Assembly: GCF_014648195.1 (NCBI RefSeq)
Contig: NZ_BMQQ01000002.1
Location: 296,564 to 360,563 of the forward strand
DNA: 64,000 bases
From: Streptomyces purpureus
GTDB taxonomy: Bacteria > Actinomycetota > Actinomycetes > Streptomycetales > Streptomycetaceae
Reading direction: 5' to 3'
The notes under the pieces: model-generated
Databases searched by the model: none
Told to the model about the DNA's origin: nothing
What the model saw: the letters and a program-made list of their open reading frames with translations, nothing else
Program-made: the position numbers and the translations under genes
Shown here: positions 34,436 through 43,128 of the stretch, piece after piece
How the letters are laid out: the number at the start of each line of letters is the position of its first letter
Numbering within the stretch: position 1 is the first letter of the stretch

Positions 34436-35782
34436 TCACGTACGGGGACTCGGCCCGACGTGGAATCCCGACCCGATCAGCGCTCCGCGGTCGAGGTTTA
34501 GCACGTCGAGACCTCCGTCCACGGGGGCGACCCGGTTGAACAGCCCGCCGTATCCCGATGCCATTGTGACCACTCCCCAGTTCACGATCCACGGCTGTGA
34601 CCCGCCGTCCGGCTCGGGGAACGGCTCGGGTACCGGGTGAATGCGCCGCTGCACCACGTACGGACCGTCCAGCGCGTCGACCAGCAGTTCGCGCCAGGCC
34701 TCCGGGGTGAGGTCCGGGGACCAGCCCGGCACCACGCCCCGCCCGCCGTGCAGCAGAGTGGGCTTGAGGATGAGCTCGTGCTGATCGGCCATGGCGTGTT
34801 CCAGCAACGACGTCTCGGTGCCGTCCTCCAGCACGACACGTCCCGATGTCACCGAGGAGGTCCAGGGAAGCAGGCGGTCGATGACATCGAGCTCTTCCTC
34901 CGAGAACAGATGCCGGTGTGCGCGCTGGGAGAGCATGCCCAAGGACGCCTTGCTGCCGCAGAGTTCCGACTCCAATGAGGTGAACATGCGGACCTCACCG
35001 CTCTCCAGCGCCCCGAGCAAGGGCTCCAGCTGCGCCTCGGTGTCGTCGTCCACCAGGTCCTCGATCAGGAACTGGCGGTAGACGATGTCGACGGGGCGAT
35101 CCCCCAGCCACAGCCTGCCGGCCCGCCTCTCGAGCTGGCCGACATGGCACGGATACGCGTCCAGTCCGTGAGCTCGCCATCGCTTGCAGAGCGTGCTCAT
35201 GTACGGCATGTTCTTCTCGATGTACGCGGGCCATTCGACATGCGCGATGACGGGGCGGTCGTCGGGCGCCAGCCCCATCTCGTGCCGGAACGTGCGGACC
35301 TGCTCCGTCAGCGTGTCGACGTGCTGGAGCCCCTCCTCCTCGGCGAACCGGCTGAAATCGGGGTTCTCCAGGATGCCGCGACAGATGTCCCCGCTGTCGA
35401 ATCCGATCGTGCTCCCCATGTTGTACTCCATGAGGCGGAAGCCCGACCGGTCGGAGTAGAGATCCGCCCGCCCCATGCTGGTCGGCGGGTTCGGCACACC
35501 GGCGGAGGCGCGCTCGATGACGCGCGCCTGCGTCTCCCCCATCCCGTTCGCGCGGGCGAACGCGGCGAGATCCCCGCCGAACAGAAGGCGCGGCAGGCGG
35601 AAGAGCGCACCACGCAGCACCTCCAGGTCCCGGCACAGCTGCTGGACCTCTCCTGCGGAGAGGAACACCGGACGAGGTGCGTACCCTCCGTAATAGCCGT
35701 CGAGCTCCTTCGCAGAGGCTGGACCCAGAATGCGTCCCATCCTCTCCATGTACCTCTCGGTCACCGTGTGGTCGCGTGCCAT
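34436..35782 (-). CDS. Circularly permuted ATP-grasp ligase
   Basis: A 448-residue protein of the permuted ATP-grasp (glutathionylspermidine-synthase-like, CP_ATPgrasp) class. RADLYSDRSGFRLMEYNMGSTI, VDIVYRQFLIEDLVDDD, DQHELILKPTLLHGGRGVVPG (nucleotide-binding Lys and Gly-rich loop) and YVVQRRIHPVPEPFPEPD are recognisable. It would form an amide or ester from a carboxylate with ATP. It is the last gene of the eight-gene box-D operon, 24 bp after the cyclodeaminase-like gene, so it may join that operon's product to the rest of the molecule (inference). Confidence 0.75.
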   Translation of the reverse strand: MARDHTVTERYMERMGRILGPASAKELDGYYGGYAPRPVFLSAGEVQQLCRDLEVLRGALFRLPRLLFGGDLAAFARANGMGETQARVIERASAGVPNPPTSMGRADLYSDRSGFRLMEYNMGSTIGFDSGDICRGILENPDFSRFAEEEGLQHVDTLTEQVRTFRHEMGLAPDDRPVIAHVEWPAYIEKNMPYMSTLCKRWRAHGLDAYPCHVGQLERRAGRLWLGDRPVDIVYRQFLIEDLVDDDTEAQLEPLLGALESGEVRMFTSLESELCGSKASLGMLSQRAHRHLFSEEELDVIDRLLPWTSSVTSGRVVLEDGTETSLLEHAMADQHELILKPTLLHGGRGVVPGWSPDLTPEAWRELLVDALDGPYVVQRRIHPVPEPFPEPDGGSQPWIVNWGVVTMASGYGGLFNRVAPVDGGLDVLNLDRGALIGSGFHVGPSPRT

Positions 35783-35806
35783 CTTCCGTAACTCCCCTCG
35801 TCTCTT

Positions 35807-36760
35807 TCATGGACGTCCGGTGGAACCGTCGATGCCCGGCGGTCCGGTGTGGCTGATCAGATGGGCGCAGGTGATCAGGTCGAGGTAGGCGCACCCGGTG
35901 GAGGCGAAGACCGTCCGCCGTTCCGCGAAGCAGGACGACCCGGGGCGGACCAGGGCGTCGAGCTCCACGGCCGTGGAGTGACTCTCACCGGCCTCGGCTA
36001 TCGCCGTTGCCAGGTCCTCGACGATCACGAGGCTGGTCCGCAGGAGTTCGTCGGACAGTTCGCGGGAGTCGGCGGTGTGCGCGCCCATGCAGTTGATGTG
36101 GGCGTGGGCGGGCAGGTCCGCCGAGATCGGCAGCGGAGTCGCCGACGTGGTCGCGGTCGACAGGATGTCGGCTCCCCCGCCGACCTGCTCGGCGGAGTCG
36201 CACACGACGACCTCCACCGGAGAGCCGGCGGCGCTGGCCATGGCGTCGATGTCACGGGCGAACGCCGCGGACCTGCCTCTGTCACGGGAGAAGACCCGCA
36301 CCTCGGCGAGGTCGCGCACCGCCGACACCCCGAGGAACTGCTGCCGGGCCTGGACTCCGGACCCAATGATCCCCAGGACCCGGCTGTCCGGCGCGGCGCA
36401 CCGGTCGGTGACCAGCGCCGTCACGGCCGCGCACTTCAGGTTGGTGACGGTGGCTCCGTCCAGCGTCCCGAGGTAGCGGCCGGTGGAGACGGAGAACATC
36501 GGCACCCGCGCGGTGACGGTCGCGCCGCGGCCCGCCACAGGGGTCGCCACAATCGTGGCGACCTTGTTGATGTAGAGGTCGTGGTCGGGGGACACGGCGG
36601 GCATGGAGAGGAACTTCCGCCCCGACGCGCCCTCGACGGTCTCGCGCTGCGGGACCAGCATCCGGGCCACGGACCCGCTGCGCAGGGCGTCAGCCATCGC
36701 CTCGGCCAGCGAGCGGACGAGCCGCGCGGCCGACGTGCGCGCGGTGTCCGTGGCCGTCAT
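35807..36760 (-). CDS. Ornithine cyclodeaminase/mu-crystallin-family dehydrogenase
   Basis: A 317-residue NAD(P)-dependent protein. FLSMPAVSPDHDLYINKVATI (substrate Arg/Lys region), GRYLGTLDGATVTNLKCAAV and the Rossmann loop LGIIGSGVQARQQFLG identify the OCD/SbnB/alanine-dehydrogenase group. Members reductively aminate or cyclise amino acids. The ATG overlaps the stop of the oxoamine-synthase-like gene (ATGA). Being next to a C-C-bond-forming PLP enzyme, it may reduce an imine or keto product of that enzyme. Confidence 0.85.
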   Translation of the reverse strand: MTATDTARTSAARLVRSLAEAMADALRSGSVARMLVPQRETVEGASGRKFLSMPAVSPDHDLYINKVATIVATPVAGRGATVTARVPMFSVSTGRYLGTLDGATVTNLKCAAVTALVTDRCAAPDSRVLGIIGSGVQARQQFLGVSAVRDLAEVRVFSRDRGRSAAFARDIDAMASAAGSPVEVVVCDSAEQVGGGADILSTATTSATPLPISADLPAHAHINCMGAHTADSRELSDELLRTSLVIVEDLATAIAEAGESHSTAVELDALVRPGSSCFAERRTVFASTGCAYLDLITCAHLISHTGPPGIDGSTGRP

Positions 36761-38013
36761 AGGAACCCGTCCAGCACGTCCTGCAGGGCGTCGACGAACT
36801 TGTCGGTCATCGCGGTGGTCATGTCGCCGCGCAACATCAGCCGGATGCCGGCCTGTCCGCGCGGGACGACCGGGAAGAACATCGCCGAGCAGTAGTAGCC
36901 GCGGCGGTACAGCTCGGTGGCCAGTTCCACGGCCCACTCGTTTTCGCCGACGGTGACGAACTTGATGTGCGATCCGACGCCGCGGATGGGGCGGTCCTTC
37001 ATCCGCCGGTCGAACAGGGCTATGTTCTCGGCCAGTTGGCGCTGGCGCGCGCCGAGTTCCGGGGAACGGTGGACGGCGATGCTGCCCAGAGTGGTCCCGA
37101 TGGCGGCGGTGCGCAGACCCTGGGACCAGCCCATCGGGCCGGAGCGGTACAGGAAGTCGAAAACGCTGTCCGAGCCGAGCATCGCGATCGCGCCGGTGCT
37201 GCCGAACGCCTTGGCTGTCGAGGCGACAATCATGGTGCGGTCGTCGAGTTCCCGGAACACCGACCGGGCGTAGCCCTCACCGTTCACGCCTTGGGTGGAC
37301 AGGGCGTGGGAGTCGTCCAGGTAGACGTACATGCCGTACTTCTCCTGGAGGGACTTGATGCCCTTCAGGTCTGCGAGGCCGCCGGTGGAGTAGGCGCCCT
37401 CGCAGACGTAAGCGACGCGCGGGTACTTGCGGCACACGTCTTCGAGGAAGTCCATGTCGTTGTGCGGCGAGGTGAGCACGAGCGTCTCGTCAGCCACCAC
37501 CGGTTTGACGAAGTTCATCGAGAAATGCGCGAACCGATCGAAAACGACAACCAGGGGGTCGGTGCCGGTGATGTGCCCGGACGCCAACAGCGGCAGTACG
37601 GCCGAGCTGATCACCCCGCAGGAGATCGAGGGCAGCACGGGCGTGCCGAACAGCGCCGAGAGCTCCTCCTCCAGCCGGTGCGCGGCTTCCAGCCGTATCC
37701 GGAACTCGGCCATGGCCAGCCCCGTGACGTTCTCGGTCCGCAGCGCCTGGACGCCGGCCTCGACGACCGTGGGGTGGCTGTTGAGCCCAAGGTAGGAGCA
37801 GGAGGCGAGGTTCAGGAACTCGTGACCGGTCCGTACGTCGCGCAGCCGGTTCTGGCCGTTCAGGGCGTCGACACGGATGTCGAGCATGCCGTGCTCCCCG
37901 GCGAGCTTCCAGGCCGCCTCGCCCGCCGGGACCATGCGCTGGTTGTTGCGGAACCGGTGTGGTCCCATCGTGGTGTCGTACCCGGGGTCGATCACGGTGT
38001 CGCTGGTGTGCAT
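36757..38013 (-). CDS. Alpha-oxoamine synthase-like PLP enzyme (KAPA synthase/ALAS family)
   Basis: A 418-residue fold-type I enzyme of the 8-amino-7-oxononanoate synthase family. CSYLGLNSHPTVVEAG, YVYLDDSHALSTQG (Asp about 233, His about 236) and MIVASTAKAFGSTGAIAML (PLP Lys about 268) are clear. Such enzymes condense an amino acid with an acyl-CoA or acyl carrier with loss of CO2. ATG 38013 is used because AGGAG lies 4-5 bases upstream. It is the sixth gene of the box-D operon. Confidence 0.87.
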   Translation of the reverse strand: MHTSDTVIDPGYDTTMGPHRFRNNQRMVPAGEAAWKLAGEHGMLDIRVDALNGQNRLRDVRTGHEFLNLASCSYLGLNSHPTVVEAGVQALRTENVTGLAMAEFRIRLEAAHRLEEELSALFGTPVLPSISCGVISSAVLPLLASGHITGTDPLVVVFDRFAHFSMNFVKPVVADETLVLTSPHNDMDFLEDVCRKYPRVAYVCEGAYSTGGLADLKGIKSLQEKYGMYVYLDDSHALSTQGVNGEGYARSVFRELDDRTMIVASTAKAFGSTGAIAMLGSDSVFDFLYRSGPMGWSQGLRTAAIGTTLGSIAVHRSPELGARQRQLAENIALFDRRMKDRPIRGVGSHIKFVTVGENEWAVELATELYRRGYYCSAMFFPVVPRGQAGIRLMLRGDMTTAMTDKFVDALQDVLDGFL

Positions 38014-38064
38014 GCGTCTCCTCGTGTCCCGCATGAGAAGGACGGGCAGTCCATCGACTACCCC

Positions 38065-38994
38065 TCAGTTGCTTCGGACGGACGGGCCCTGGGCGGCGAG
38101 CGCGCTGTCCACGCCCCGGTGGTAGCGGTCGTGGTCGGAGGTGTTCGCCTCCGGCACCGTGACGTTGACCTCCGGCATGTCGAGGCGGTAGTGGCGGTAC
38201 CAGTTGTTCAGGTTCTGCCCGTCCGCGAACTGAAGCTCGATGTGGCGCAGTGGGCGCATGCCGGGCTTGGTCGGATCCGCCAGGGTCGGCATGGAGCCCG
38301 CGTGCGCGAGTCCGCCGTCGACCTCGTTGTTGAGCACGACCATGACCATGTCGTTGAGAAGGTCGACGTCCACGGCGACCGCGTGGTCGGCGAGGACGGC
38401 CTCGGCGTGCTCCTGCCGGACCGCGACGTTGTAGCTGTGCGGCATCAGCTCGACGAGGTCGGCCGGCTCGATGCCCGTCGTGCGGCAGTACTCGCGGGTG
38501 TTGCACACGATCGGCAGGCCGCCTTGGATGTTGGTGTTCGGGCCGTAGACGTTGCCGATGAAGGTCGTGGCGGCGTCGAAGTGGACGCACTTGGTGGTGA
38601 GGAACTCACGCGACTCGGTATGGTCCGAGTTGGGCGTGAAGCTGGTGTTCTTGTTGAATCCGTCCACGTCCATGCTCGCCACCTGGTCGTAGTCCATGAC
38701 GACCGGGGTGTGCTTCGCGAGGTCGGTCTTCGCCGCGAAGGCGCGGAAGATCGCCTCAAGGTAGTCGCGCGCCGCCGCGGCGTCGTCCTCGTCGTGGATG
38801 TCCTGTCCGTGTTTGGCCAGCAGCGTGCTGAGGCCGTGGCAGACGGCCAGACCGGCGCCGTCCGCGACCAGTTCCTCCAGCCGGGCCGTCAGGTCGGCGG
38901 GCACGGCGCCGAACCGGCCGTCGACGAGTTCGACCTCGTAGTCGGAGACGTCGACCATCGCCAACTGCGCGATGTCCGTCATCGGGGTGCTCAT
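38065..38994 (-). CDS. Unrecognised protein, possibly an Fe(II)/2OG-like oxygenase
   Basis: 309 residues, no family recognised with confidence. The best-looking part is FLTTKCVHFDAATTFIGNVY followed by GPNTNIQGGLPIV, where HFD could be an H-x-D metal motif, and later MRPLRHIELQFADGQ with NNWYRHYRLD, which could supply the distal His and Arg of a 2-oxoglutarate oxygenase. DYDQVASMDVDGFNKNTSF is conserved-looking. ATG 38994 is preferred over the adjacent GTG because of AGGAG 6-7 bases upstream. It lies between the CitE-like and oxoamine-synthase-like genes in the box-D operon. Confidence 0.6.
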   Translation of the reverse strand: MSTPMTDIAQLAMVDVSDYEVELVDGRFGAVPADLTARLEELVADGAGLAVCHGLSTLLAKHGQDIHDEDDAAAARDYLEAIFRAFAAKTDLAKHTPVVMDYDQVASMDVDGFNKNTSFTPNSDHTESREFLTTKCVHFDAATTFIGNVYGPNTNIQGGLPIVCNTREYCRTTGIEPADLVELMPHSYNVAVRQEHAEAVLADHAVAVDVDLLNDMVMVVLNNEVDGGLAHAGSMPTLADPTKPGMRPLRHIELQFADGQNLNNWYRHYRLDMPEVNVTVPEANTSDHDRYHRGVDSALAAQGPSVRSN

Positions 38995-39025
38995 CACGTT
39001 CTCCTCGGTTGTCGGTTCTTCCGTG

Positions 39026-39874
39026 TCAGCGGACGGGGCGGGCGATGCCGTCGAGCAGCGCGATCATGCGCCGGGCCTTCAGGACGAAGGGCGGTGCGAG
39101 CACCCGGTCCTTGCTCACGGCGAAGCCCGCCTCGTCGGCCTCGTAGTCCTTGATGGTCTGGTGATGGGCGTCCAGCTCCCCGGGCGCGGTGCCGAACGTC
39201 TCGACGATGACGTCGACCTGCTTGGGGTGGATGGCCGCCTTTCCGGTGTAGCCGCACCTCTTCGCGGCCTCGCTCTGGCTCCGGACGGCGTCCATGTCCC
39301 ACAGCTCGAAGGAGTTCGTGTCGATGACCGGCAGGCCGTAGCGGGACGCCGCCACGCACATCCGGGCCCGCGCGTGGGCCAGGTAGGACTCGTCCGGCGC
39401 CCACATCTCCGCGACCAGGTCGGCCTGTCCGAAGCAGAGGCCGTCGCTGACCGCCGCGATCTCGAAGGCGTTCTCGACGGCGTCCACCGTCTCGATGAAG
39501 CTGCAGATCTCCGGCGGGTTCGGCAGGCCGGACAGCAGCGAGCGGTAGATGGCGACGTCGCGGGCGTCGCAGACCTTCGGCACCAGCACCGTCTCCAGGG
39601 GCAGGCCGCCGATCTCCCCGCCGAGAGCGAGGACGGTCTGGATGTCGAGCATGCCGTCCGGGGTCTCGATGCTGTTGATGCGCAGCCAGACGCCGCTGTG
39701 GCCCGTGCCCGTCAGGTCGACCTCGCCGAGCCGCTGGCGAGCGGTGGGCTTCGCCTGCTTGGGAACGGAGTCCTCCAGGTCGAGGACCAGCGCGACCGAG
39801 TCACGCGGCACGTTCTTCAGCAGCCTGTCGACGCGCGATGCGGGAACGTAGAACAGACAGGGGTGCACCTTCAC
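39026..39874 (-). CDS. CitE/HpcH-type beta-hydroxyacyl-CoA lyase
   Basis: A 282-residue TIM-barrel lyase of the CitE/malyl-CoA lyase family: HPCLFYVPASRVDRLLKNV, LVLDLEDSVPKQAKPTAR (metal-binding acidic residues), WLRINSIETPDG, ICSFIETVDAVENAFEIA and GKAAIHPKQVDVI. It would split or form a beta-hydroxyacyl-CoA, using acetyl-CoA or propionyl-CoA and a 2-oxo acid. GTG start overlaps the stop of the IPNS-like gene. Paired with MaoC in the same operon it recalls the methylmalyl-CoA lyase/mesaconyl-CoA hydratase couple. Confidence 0.86.
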   Translation of the reverse strand: MKVHPCLFYVPASRVDRLLKNVPRDSVALVLDLEDSVPKQAKPTARQRLGEVDLTGTGHSGVWLRINSIETPDGMLDIQTVLALGGEIGGLPLETVLVPKVCDARDVAIYRSLLSGLPNPPEICSFIETVDAVENAFEIAAVSDGLCFGQADLVAEMWAPDESYLAHARARMCVAASRYGLPVIDTNSFELWDMDAVRSQSEAAKRCGYTGKAAIHPKQVDVIVETFGTAPGELDAHHQTIKDYEADEAGFAVSKDRVLAPPFVLKARRMIALLDGIARPVR

Positions 39875-40650
39875 AACCGGACCTCCTCCCGCCCGAAAAG
39901 GGCGTCCATCTTCTGCGATGAGAACTGCTCGTCACGGATTGGCACGTACGTGGCCGGCCGCTCCCGGGTGGGCTCCGGGAACGATTCGACGACGGCGTCG
40001 TCGTTGGCCAGCTTGAAGAAGGCGATCGACTGCCGCGGGCGGTCGCCGAGCCCGACCCGCCGCGGTGTCGAGACGTATGCGTCGTTCGACCAGCGAGCGC
40101 TGAGGCCCCCGACGCCGACGATGAACCAGTCACGTCCGGGGACGTCCACATCGATCCAGTTGCCCGACAGATCGCGCAGCTGCAGCCCAGGACCGTCCTC
40201 GGTGAGCAGAGTGATCAGCGTGTCGTCGCCCGTGCCCCGGTCGCCGAGCGGCTCCTCCCGCTCCCCCAGGTGGTACGGGCAGCGCAGCGAGTCGTCGGAC
40301 CGGTCGGTACGAGCGGCGGCGACGGCATCGGGCGGGTCCGGCGCCATGGTCAGCAGCTCGGTCACCCGGTCGGCGACGCTCCGGCATGCGGCGACGTAGG
40401 TCTTCAGCGCGTCGCGCAGCGCGATCCCGCGCTTGTCGGCGGGGAAGGGCAGCTGCTCGGTCTCGTCGAGGACGAGCCGTCCGACGCCGAACGACAGTTC
40501 GTAGGTGGTGTCGAAGACCTCCCGGTCGATGCCGTGGTCGCGTACGACGAAGAAGCCGGTCTCGGTGCAGGCCCGGGAGATCTCGTCGGCGACCTTCGCC
40601 TCGTCTCCCTGCTCGGCCCGGGCGAGGCTGATCACGGGAAGTCCGGTCAT
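39871..40650 (-). CDS. IPNS-like oxygenase-fold protein lacking the iron-binding histidines
   Basis: A 259-residue protein of the isopenicillin N synthase/2OG oxygenase superfamily (LPVISLARA start, FFVVRDHGID, LLTEDGPGLQLRDLSGNWID, RWSNDAYVSTPRRV, RQSIAFF). At the H-x-D site it reads TGD (residues 140-142), so His is Thr, and at the distal site STPHRV reads STPRRV, so His is Arg197. R206-x-S, which binds the co-substrate carboxylate, remains. It is also about 70 residues shorter than typical members. A canonical Fe(II) triad cannot form. It may be a non-oxygenase enzyme or a scaffold. It is third in the box-D operon with 4-bp overlaps on both sides. Confidence 0.8.
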   Translation of the reverse strand: MTGLPVISLARAEQGDEAKVADEISRACTETGFFVVRDHGIDREVFDTTYELSFGVGRLVLDETEQLPFPADKRGIALRDALKTYVAACRSVADRVTELLTMAPDPPDAVAAARTDRSDDSLRCPYHLGEREEPLGDRGTGDDTLITLLTEDGPGLQLRDLSGNWIDVDVPGRDWFIVGVGGLSARWSNDAYVSTPRRVGLGDRPRQSIAFFKLANDDAVVESFPEPTRERPATYVPIRDEQFSSQKMDALFGREEVRL

Positions 40651-41198
40651 GGGCTCTTCCTGTCTCGTGACGGGGAATCTGAGGCGGGACCGTCCGGGTC
40701 GCGCATGGCCGCCAGAACGGTGCGGTCGAACTCGATGACCTTCACCCCGTCCTGGTTGCGGCCGATCGTGTGGACGGTGACGATGCCTTCGCCCGGCCGG
40801 GAGCCGGCGGGGCGCTTGGAGACGATCGCGGTCTCGGCGTAGAGGGTGTCTCCGACGAATACGGGTGCGACGAGCCGGACGCTGTCCCAGCCGAGGTTGG
40901 CGACGGCCTTCTGGCTGATGGTCTTGACCGTCATCCCGTTCACGATCCCGAACGTCACCAGGCTCGACACCAGCAGCTTCTTGAACGGTGTGCCCGACGC
41001 GTAGACCTCGTCGATGTGGAGCGGGTGCTGATTGAGGCTCAGCAACGAACTCCAGATGTTGTCCGTCGTGGTGATCGTGCGGCCGGGGCGGTGCTCGAAG
41101 ACCTGGCCGACGACGTAGTCCTCGTAGTGCAGCCCCTCGTCCTCGCGGAACCGCCCGGGCTCCAGCTCGACATAGGACGCCGGTATGGAACGGGTCAT
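40647..41198 (-). CDS. MaoC-like enoyl-CoA hydratase
   Basis: A 183-residue hot-dog-fold hydratase. The hydratase-2 motif is seen as LNQHPLHIDEVYASGTPFKK, with the His and Asn/Asp catalytic positions, and VFVGDTLYAETAIVSKR is the typical central strand pair. It would add or remove water from an enoyl-CoA. Overlaps leuA upstream and the IPNS-like gene downstream (ATGA each), so it is strictly coupled. With the CitE-like lyase it probably processes a branched dicarboxylyl-CoA intermediate (inference). Confidence 0.87.
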   Translation of the reverse strand: MTRSIPASYVELEPGRFREDEGLHYEDYVVGQVFEHRPGRTITTTDNIWSSLLSLNQHPLHIDEVYASGTPFKKLLVSSLVTFGIVNGMTVKTISQKAVANLGWDSVRLVAPVFVGDTLYAETAIVSKRPAGSRPGEGIVTVHTIGRNQDGVKVIEFDRTVLAAMRDPDGPASDSPSRDRKSP

Positions 41199-42934
41199 CG
41201 GACTCCCTCCCGCGCCCCGGCCAGTTGCGGCACGGACCCGCCGTCGGCCGCCCGGGCCCCGCTGCGGTGCAGGGCGGAGAGCACCGCCTGCACAGCCGCC
41301 GCGTGGGACGTCGCGCCCAGGCCCGCGCCCCACACCGGCTCGTGCGCCACGAGCAGCTGTGCGTAGCAGACGTGCGCGGCACCGGACCCCGGCCCGCCCT
41401 CGTCACGGACCAGCTGTTCCACTTCGGCGTCCACCCCGCATCCGCGGACCTCGGCCAGCAGCGCCTCCACCGGGTCGCCGCCGGACGCGAACGCCGCGAA
41501 GCCGGCCCAGTCGCCGGTGTCGCCGTACTCGGCGCGGAAGACGTCCCAGATCTGGCCCGGCTCCACCTCCTTGCCGGACAGGTCGGTGACCCGCTGGATC
41601 ACCTGGCCGAATTCGGCCCGCAGCCCGGCGGGCAGCTCGATCCCCCACCGTGTGCGCAGCACATGGGCGATACCGCCCTTGCCCGACTGACTGTTGACCC
41701 GGATGACCGCCTCGTAGCTCCGGCCGAGGTCCTGCGGGTCGACCGGCAGGTACGGCACGTCCCAGGGCAGCTCCCCGAGGGGCACCCCGGCGGCGCCGGC
41801 CCGGTCCTCCAGGTGGACCATGCCCTTGGCGATCGCGTCCTGGTGAGTGCCGGAGAAGGCGGTGAACACGAGGTCGCCGGCGTACGGGTGGCGGTCCGGC
41901 ACCGGCATCTGGTTGCACTCCTCCACGGCGCGGCGGACGGCCGGGATGTCGGAGAGGTCGAGCTGGGGGTCGACGCCCCGGCTGAACAGGTTCAGCGCCA
42001 GGGTGACGAGGCAGACGTTGCCGGTGCGCTCGCCGTTGCCGAAGAGCGTGCCTTCGACCCGGTCGGCCCCCGCCGCCAGCGCGAACTCCGCCGCGGCGAC
42101 CGCGGTACCGCGGTCGTTGTGGGGGTGGACCGAGAGGATGATCCCGTTCCGCCGGTCGAGGTTGCGGCTCATCCACTCGATCTGGTCCGCGAAGACGTTG
42201 GGTGCGTGCATCTCGACCGTGCTCGGCAGATTGAGCGTCAGGGGCCGTTCCGGCGTCGCGTCGACGATCTCGGCCACCGTGTTCGCGATCTCCAGCGCGA
42301 ACTCCGGCTCGGTGACGTTGAACGTTTCCGGCGAGTACTCGAAGCGGATGTCGCCACCGGCGTGGTCAGCCAACCGCACCATGTGCTGTGCGCTCTCCTG
42401 GGCCAGCGCCAGCACCTCGGACGGCGTCTTGCGGAACACGACTTCGCGCCACAGACACGCCGTGGCATGGCAGAGGTGGACGACTGCGCGGTCCGTGCCG
42501 CGGATCGCCTCGAAGGTGCGGTCGATCAGCTCCGGGCGGGCCGGAGTGAAGACCGAGACGGTGACGTCGTCGGGGATGCGGCCGCCGGTGACGAGCTGGC
42601 GCACGAACTCGAACTCGGTCTCGCTGGCCGAGGGGTAGCCGATCTCGATGTCCTTGAACCCCAGCCGGACCAGCAGGTCGAACATCTTCCGCTTGCGCCT
42701 CAGGTCCATCGGGTGGGCCAGCGCCTGATTGCCGTCACGCAGGTCCACCGAGCTCCACAGCGGCGCACGGTCGGGCGATCGGCCGAGCCAGGTACGTGTG
42801 CCGGGCTCGAGCAGTGCCTGCGGCTCGGCCCGCCGGTATCGGTGAACCGGCATCCCGGACGGCTGCTGGGGGTTCCACCAGGGCTGCCGATGGTATGCGG
42901 TTGTCTTCGTCGTCATGGACTCCCCTTGGCTCAT
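41195..42934 (-). CDS. leuA: 2-Isopropylmalate synthase-like enzyme (LeuA)
   Basis: A 579-residue full-length actinobacterial-type LeuA. The TIM barrel has LWSSVDLRDGNQALAHPMD, SVHPHNDRGTAVAAAEFAL (metal His pair) and VEGTLFGNGERTGNVCLVTL. A linker and a C-terminal regulatory-type domain ending GAGLGATSHAAAVQAVLSAL follow. It condenses acetyl-CoA with a 2-oxo acid. As the first gene of the box-D operon it is probably a pathway copy rather than the housekeeping leucine gene. Both ATG 42934 (GGAG 5 bases upstream) and ATG 42916 are possible starts. Confidence 0.92.
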   Translation of the reverse strand: MSQGESMTTKTTAYHRQPWWNPQQPSGMPVHRYRRAEPQALLEPGTRTWLGRSPDRAPLWSSVDLRDGNQALAHPMDLRRKRKMFDLLVRLGFKDIEIGYPSASETEFEFVRQLVTGGRIPDDVTVSVFTPARPELIDRTFEAIRGTDRAVVHLCHATACLWREVVFRKTPSEVLALAQESAQHMVRLADHAGGDIRFEYSPETFNVTEPEFALEIANTVAEIVDATPERPLTLNLPSTVEMHAPNVFADQIEWMSRNLDRRNGIILSVHPHNDRGTAVAAAEFALAAGADRVEGTLFGNGERTGNVCLVTLALNLFSRGVDPQLDLSDIPAVRRAVEECNQMPVPDRHPYAGDLVFTAFSGTHQDAIAKGMVHLEDRAGAAGVPLGELPWDVPYLPVDPQDLGRSYEAVIRVNSQSGKGGIAHVLRTRWGIELPAGLRAEFGQVIQRVTDLSGKEVEPGQIWDVFRAEYGDTGDWAGFAAFASGGDPVEALLAEVRGCGVDAEVEQLVRDEGGPGSGAAHVCYAQLLVAHEPVWGAGLGATSHAAAVQAVLSALHRSGARAADGGSVPQLAGAREGVR

Positions 42935-42967
42935 TGCTTCTCCGGCAGTTCTCCAGTGGGCGGTTCA

Positions 42968-43075
42968 CTCCCGGTTCAGGGCGGGACTCCCGGGCGGGTC
43001 ACGCTGCCCGGCCTGAAACCGTTACCGACGCGTGTCAACGTGTTCGAAGGGGACACCGCGCCGGTCGTAGGCGTC
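42968..43075 (-). pseudogene. Dead 5' fragment of lysX in leuA leader
   Basis: These 108 bp (minus strand) align without gaps to the lysX coding sequence 50357-50464, 94 of 108 bases identical by hand count. Translated, it reads DAYDRRGVPFEHVDTRR, then a TAA stop where lysX has CAG (Gln), then RFQAGQRD with several substitutions. It lies just downstream of cluster box D and directly upstream of leuA. It is the remnant of a duplicated lysX promoter plus 5' coding region now used as the leuA promoter and leader. Confidence 0.8.
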
Positions 43076-43128
43076 GTCGGCTCGAAGGCGTCGAAGGACG
43101 GTAACGACCGGTCAACCGCGTCGAAAGC

